From Bacteroidota bacterium (GTDB lineage Bacteria; Bacteroidota; Bacteroidia; 2-12-FULL-35-15), in contig CANIFU010000008.1 in assembly GCA_947466965.1 (NCBI GenBank), positions 1-64,000 of the forward strand: a DNA stretch of 64,000 nt. The letters are read 5' to 3'. Below are positions 61,486 through 64,000 of the stretch, piece by piece. Both the position numbers and the translations under genes were made by a program. Below the pieces are notes generated by a model. The model saw only the letters and a list, made by a program, of their open reading frames with translations, ran no database searches and had not been told where the DNA came from. Position 1 is the stretch's first letter, and each line of letters opens with the position of its first letter.

Positions 61486-61593
61486 TGTCAGTTCGAGTGT
61501 TCCGAAGGAATGTATCGACAACAAAGAAAACGAATCTTGAAACACTTCTCGATACAATTCTACTCCTTTGTCGCAGAATCACTCGAAGTGACA
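61486..61593. repeat. Dispersed palindromic repeat with TGTCAGTTCGAGTG / CACTCGAAGTGACA ends
   Basis: Imperfect terminal inverted repeats bounding 108 nt; related fragments at 58451 and 60088. Confidence 0.65.
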
Positions 61594-61607
61594 AATGTTC
61601 TGAAACT

Positions 61608-62546
61608 TTATTTGGAAATACTAAGAATCTTATCCGCCAACACCTTCGCGATTTTCTCCTTGCTCTCATGCGTCCAGCCAGCAATGTGTGGTGACAAAAT
61701 TACATTTTCGCACTGAATTAAATATTGAAAGGCATCAGGCAGTTTTTTGGTGTCCAATGCTTCAAATGAAATCCTTTCATATTCTAAAACATCTAAACAA
61801 GCACCGCTTACTTTCCCGGATTTTAGATTTTTTACCAAGTCGGAAGTGTTTAAACATTTTCCTCTGGCTGTATTGATGATGTAAATATTTTTTGAAAATT
61901 TATTGATGAATGTATCGTTGATTAAATAATTTGTTTCATCTGTAAGGGGTGTATGTAAACTTAAAATAGCTGCATTTTTGAAAATTTCTTCGAGTGAAGA
62001 TTCTTTTATAAATTCATTTCCGAAATTCTTTTTGTATTTATCGTAAACCAATACATTCACTCCAAATCCTTTTAACCTTTCAGCAAAAGCGGATCCCATA
62101 TTTCCATAGCCAATAATCCCAACAGTTTTCCCAAAAAGTTCAATTCCACGGTTTCCTTCCCGAATCCATTTTCCTTCACGTACTTCTTTGTTGGCTCTGA
62201 TTAAATTATTAAATAAAGCAAGCAGCATTCCGATAGCCTGTTCAGCAAGGGCATCGCGGTTTCCTTCGGGTGCATGTATACATTTTATTCCCTTGCTTTC
62301 AGCATAAGCCACATCAATATTTTCCATACCTGCTCCTGCACGAGCAATAAATTTGAGCTTAGGTGCTTTGTCAATACTATCTTTTGTAATCTTAATTTTA
62401 CTGCGTATCACTATACCATCATACAAATGGATGTTGTTTTCAATTTCTTCTTCAGACCACTGGTAAAAAAGATCGCAAGTATGTCCTGCTTTTTCAAGCG
62501 TTTCATGAAGCAAACGGTGATTAGAGTCGATGAAAAGGATTTTCAT
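61608..62546 (-). CDS. D-2-hydroxyacid (phosphoglycerate-type) dehydrogenase
   Basis: LKFIARAGAGMENIDVAYAESKGIKCIHAPEGNRDALAEQAIGMLLAL; KTVGIIGYGNMGSAFAERLKGFG; INTARGKCLNT; LSPHIAGWTHESKEK. Confidence 0.93.
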   Translation of the reverse strand: MKILFIDSNHRLLHETLEKAGHTCDLFYQWSEEEIENNIHLYDGIVIRSKIKITKDSIDKAPKLKFIARAGAGMENIDVAYAESKGIKCIHAPEGNRDALAEQAIGMLLALFNNLIRANKEVREGKWIREGNRGIELFGKTVGIIGYGNMGSAFAERLKGFGVNVLVYDKYKKNFGNEFIKESSLEEIFKNAAILSLHTPLTDETNYLINDTFINKFSKNIYIINTARGKCLNTSDLVKNLKSGKVSGACLDVLEYERISFEALDTKKLPDAFQYLIQCENVILSPHIAGWTHESKEKIAKVLADKILSISK

Positions 62547-62562
62547 TTCGTGAATTTTTGTA

Positions 62563-62583
62563 TCATAGGTTTTTAACCTGTGA
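62563..62583. repeat. REP-like hairpin downstream of the RAYT transposase
   Basis: TCATAGGTT-TTT-AACCTGTGA. Confidence 0.5.
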
Positions 62584-62666
62584 TTATATTTTCAAAGGAT
62601 TTCAACCTAGAGATTTTTTATATTGAACATCTGTATTATAATCCTGTGTGACAAAACTAAGTAAAT

Positions 62667-63263
62667 TTAATTTAGTAAATCTAATCTAATAAAAGTATGA
62701 GGCCATTTTTCCCAGTGTTCTGTCAGGCCCGCCTTAACAGGATTATTAATGACGTAATTTACCACATTTCTTAATTCTTTTTCACTTCTAATGAGGTGAT
62801 CATAGCTTTCTTTCATCCAAAAAGCTCCTTTTTTATTGAGAATAATGTTCGACTCTTTAGCTGTATATCTTTTTATTGAATGCATTATTTGGCTTAAATC
62901 GGGTGCTTCATCAGTAAGTTTTATTACAAGATGAACATGATTTGACATGATGCAATAACAGATTAATTGATAGTATTTTAAGTCAAAATGATGTAAAGCC
63001 TTTTTATTTATTTCTGCAACCTCCGGAATTGAGAGAAAGCTTTTGTCAGTTTTATATCGATCCATATATTCATCAAATGCTACAAAATAAGAATGTTTAT
63101 TTGGCTGAATTATGAGTTCTTCTTTTTTATTCATAAACTCATTGTGAAGTTTCTCTATAATTTCTTTGGGCATGGAATCAACTAATCTGTAAGTAATAAA
63201 AAAAATTCCTTGAGATGGATGAAGATGTGGTAAGTTTCTACGGTGAAAAAAGGGGTGTTGCAT
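62667..63263 (-). mobile_element. REP-associated tyrosine (Y1/IS200-type) transposase
   Basis: GIFFITYRLVDSMP; YYQLICYCIMSNHVHLVIKL (HUH); IMHSIKRYTAKESN; WMKESYDHLIRSEKELRNVVNYVINNPVKAGL. Confidence 0.9.
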
Positions 63264-63313
63264 AAAGTAAGAAGAGGTTTTTTTTAATAAGAATGATACT
63301 CTAGATGTAATTA

Positions 63314-63332
63314 CGCAGGTTGAAAACCTGCG
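63314..63332. repeat. REP-like hairpin upstream of the RAYT transposase
   Basis: CGCAGGTT-GAA-AACCTGCG perfect 8-bp stem. Confidence 0.6.
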
Positions 63333-63335
63333 ACA

Positions 63336-64000
63336 CTAAAGTAAAACACTTCCTAATAATAATGATGCAACAGAAAAATAAATAATCAATCCGGTAATAT
63401 CCACAAGCGTTGCAACGAATGGAGCAGATGAAACAGCTGGATCGAATCCGAATCGTTTCAGGATCAATGGAAATAGAGAACCAATAATATTTCCCCATAA
63501 AACAACACCGATTAGTGAAGTACCAACAGTTAATGCAATTTCAAGCCAGTGCGGACCATAAATAGTTGTGAATTGCGACCATGCTGCAACTCTTAAAAAT
63601 CCAATGATTCCAAGTATCAATCCTAAAACAAATCCAACTTTAATTTCTCTTTTTATAATTGTCCACCAGTTACGGATCGTTATTTCCCCTAATGCGAGCG
63701 CTCGAATTACTAATGTAGATGCCTGAGATCCGGTGTTTCCTCCACTGGAAATAATTAAAGGAACAAATAACGAAAGGATCACCACTTTTGCAATTTCATT
63801 TTCGAAAAATCCCATTGCGGTTGCGGTTAATGTTTCTCCTAAAAATAATATGACCAACCATCCCGCTCGTTTTTTCAATATGCCCCAAATCGACATGTTC
63901 ATATAAGGTTCATCCAAGGCCTCCATACCTCCCATACGTTGCAAATCTTCGGTTTCTTCTTCCCGTCTAACATCCACAATGTCGTCAATCGTGATTCTTC
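63336..64000 (-). CDS. mgtE: Magnesium transporter MgtE, truncated by window edge
   Basis: Frame open to the edge (RITIDDIVDVRREEETEDLQRMGG); SGGNTGSQASTLVIRALALGEI; DPAVSSAPFVATLVDITGLIIYF. Confidence 0.94.
   Translation of the reverse strand, partial: RITIDDIVDVRREEETEDLQRMGGMEALDEPYMNMSIWGILKKRAGWLVILFLGETLTATAMGFFENEIAKVVILSLFVPLIISSGGNTGSQASTLVIRALALGEITIRNWWTIIKREIKVGFVLGLILGIIGFLRVAAWSQFTTIYGPHWLEIALTVGTSLIGVVLWGNIIGSLFPLILKRFGFDPAVSSAPFVATLVDITGLIIYFSVASLLLGSVLL

Noticed and set aside
61480-61716. ORFs 61480..61716 and 61497..61694 as genes
   Set aside because: They lie in the palindromic repeat and antisense to the dehydrogenase 3' end; no coding character

Overview
Window from a Bacteroidota chromosome: AT-rich, TAnnTTTG-type -7 motifs, and type 9 secretion (T9SS) sorting domains. 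Most of it is conserved housekeeping sequence: tsaB, gpmI, coaX, lptC, ppiD-like, the mreBCD-mrdA-rodA elongasome operon, purH, mfd, fbp, aspartate kinase and an mgtE fragment. Four accessory areas stand out. (1) A tandem of three T9SS type-B secreted proteins (7.2-13.6 kb), two of them choice-of-anchor-L paralogs. (2) A tightly packed minus-strand five-gene run (30055->20964). It starts with three T9SS type-A secreted proteins, including an apparent 7-repeat propeller. It ends with an unknown 255-aa protein and a small membrane protein that resembles the putative phage abortive-infection (putAbiC) family. A strong terminator follows. (3) A roughly 7-kb region (30.25-37.23 kb) ending in a large serine recombinase whose ORF runs through a tRNA-Phe terminator and 62 nt into the tRNA-Phe gene. 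It carries a SIR2-like protein, an RteC-like protein, a Zn-ribbon coiled-coil protein and two small acidic proteins that appear paralogous. (4) A REP-associated (Y1) transposase flanked by matching small hairpins near the right edge, plus a dispersed palindromic TGTCAGTTCGAG repeat. The best candidates for something undescribed are the secreted-protein/putAbiC operon and the serine-recombinase island. All family calls come from reading motifs in the translations; no database search was run.
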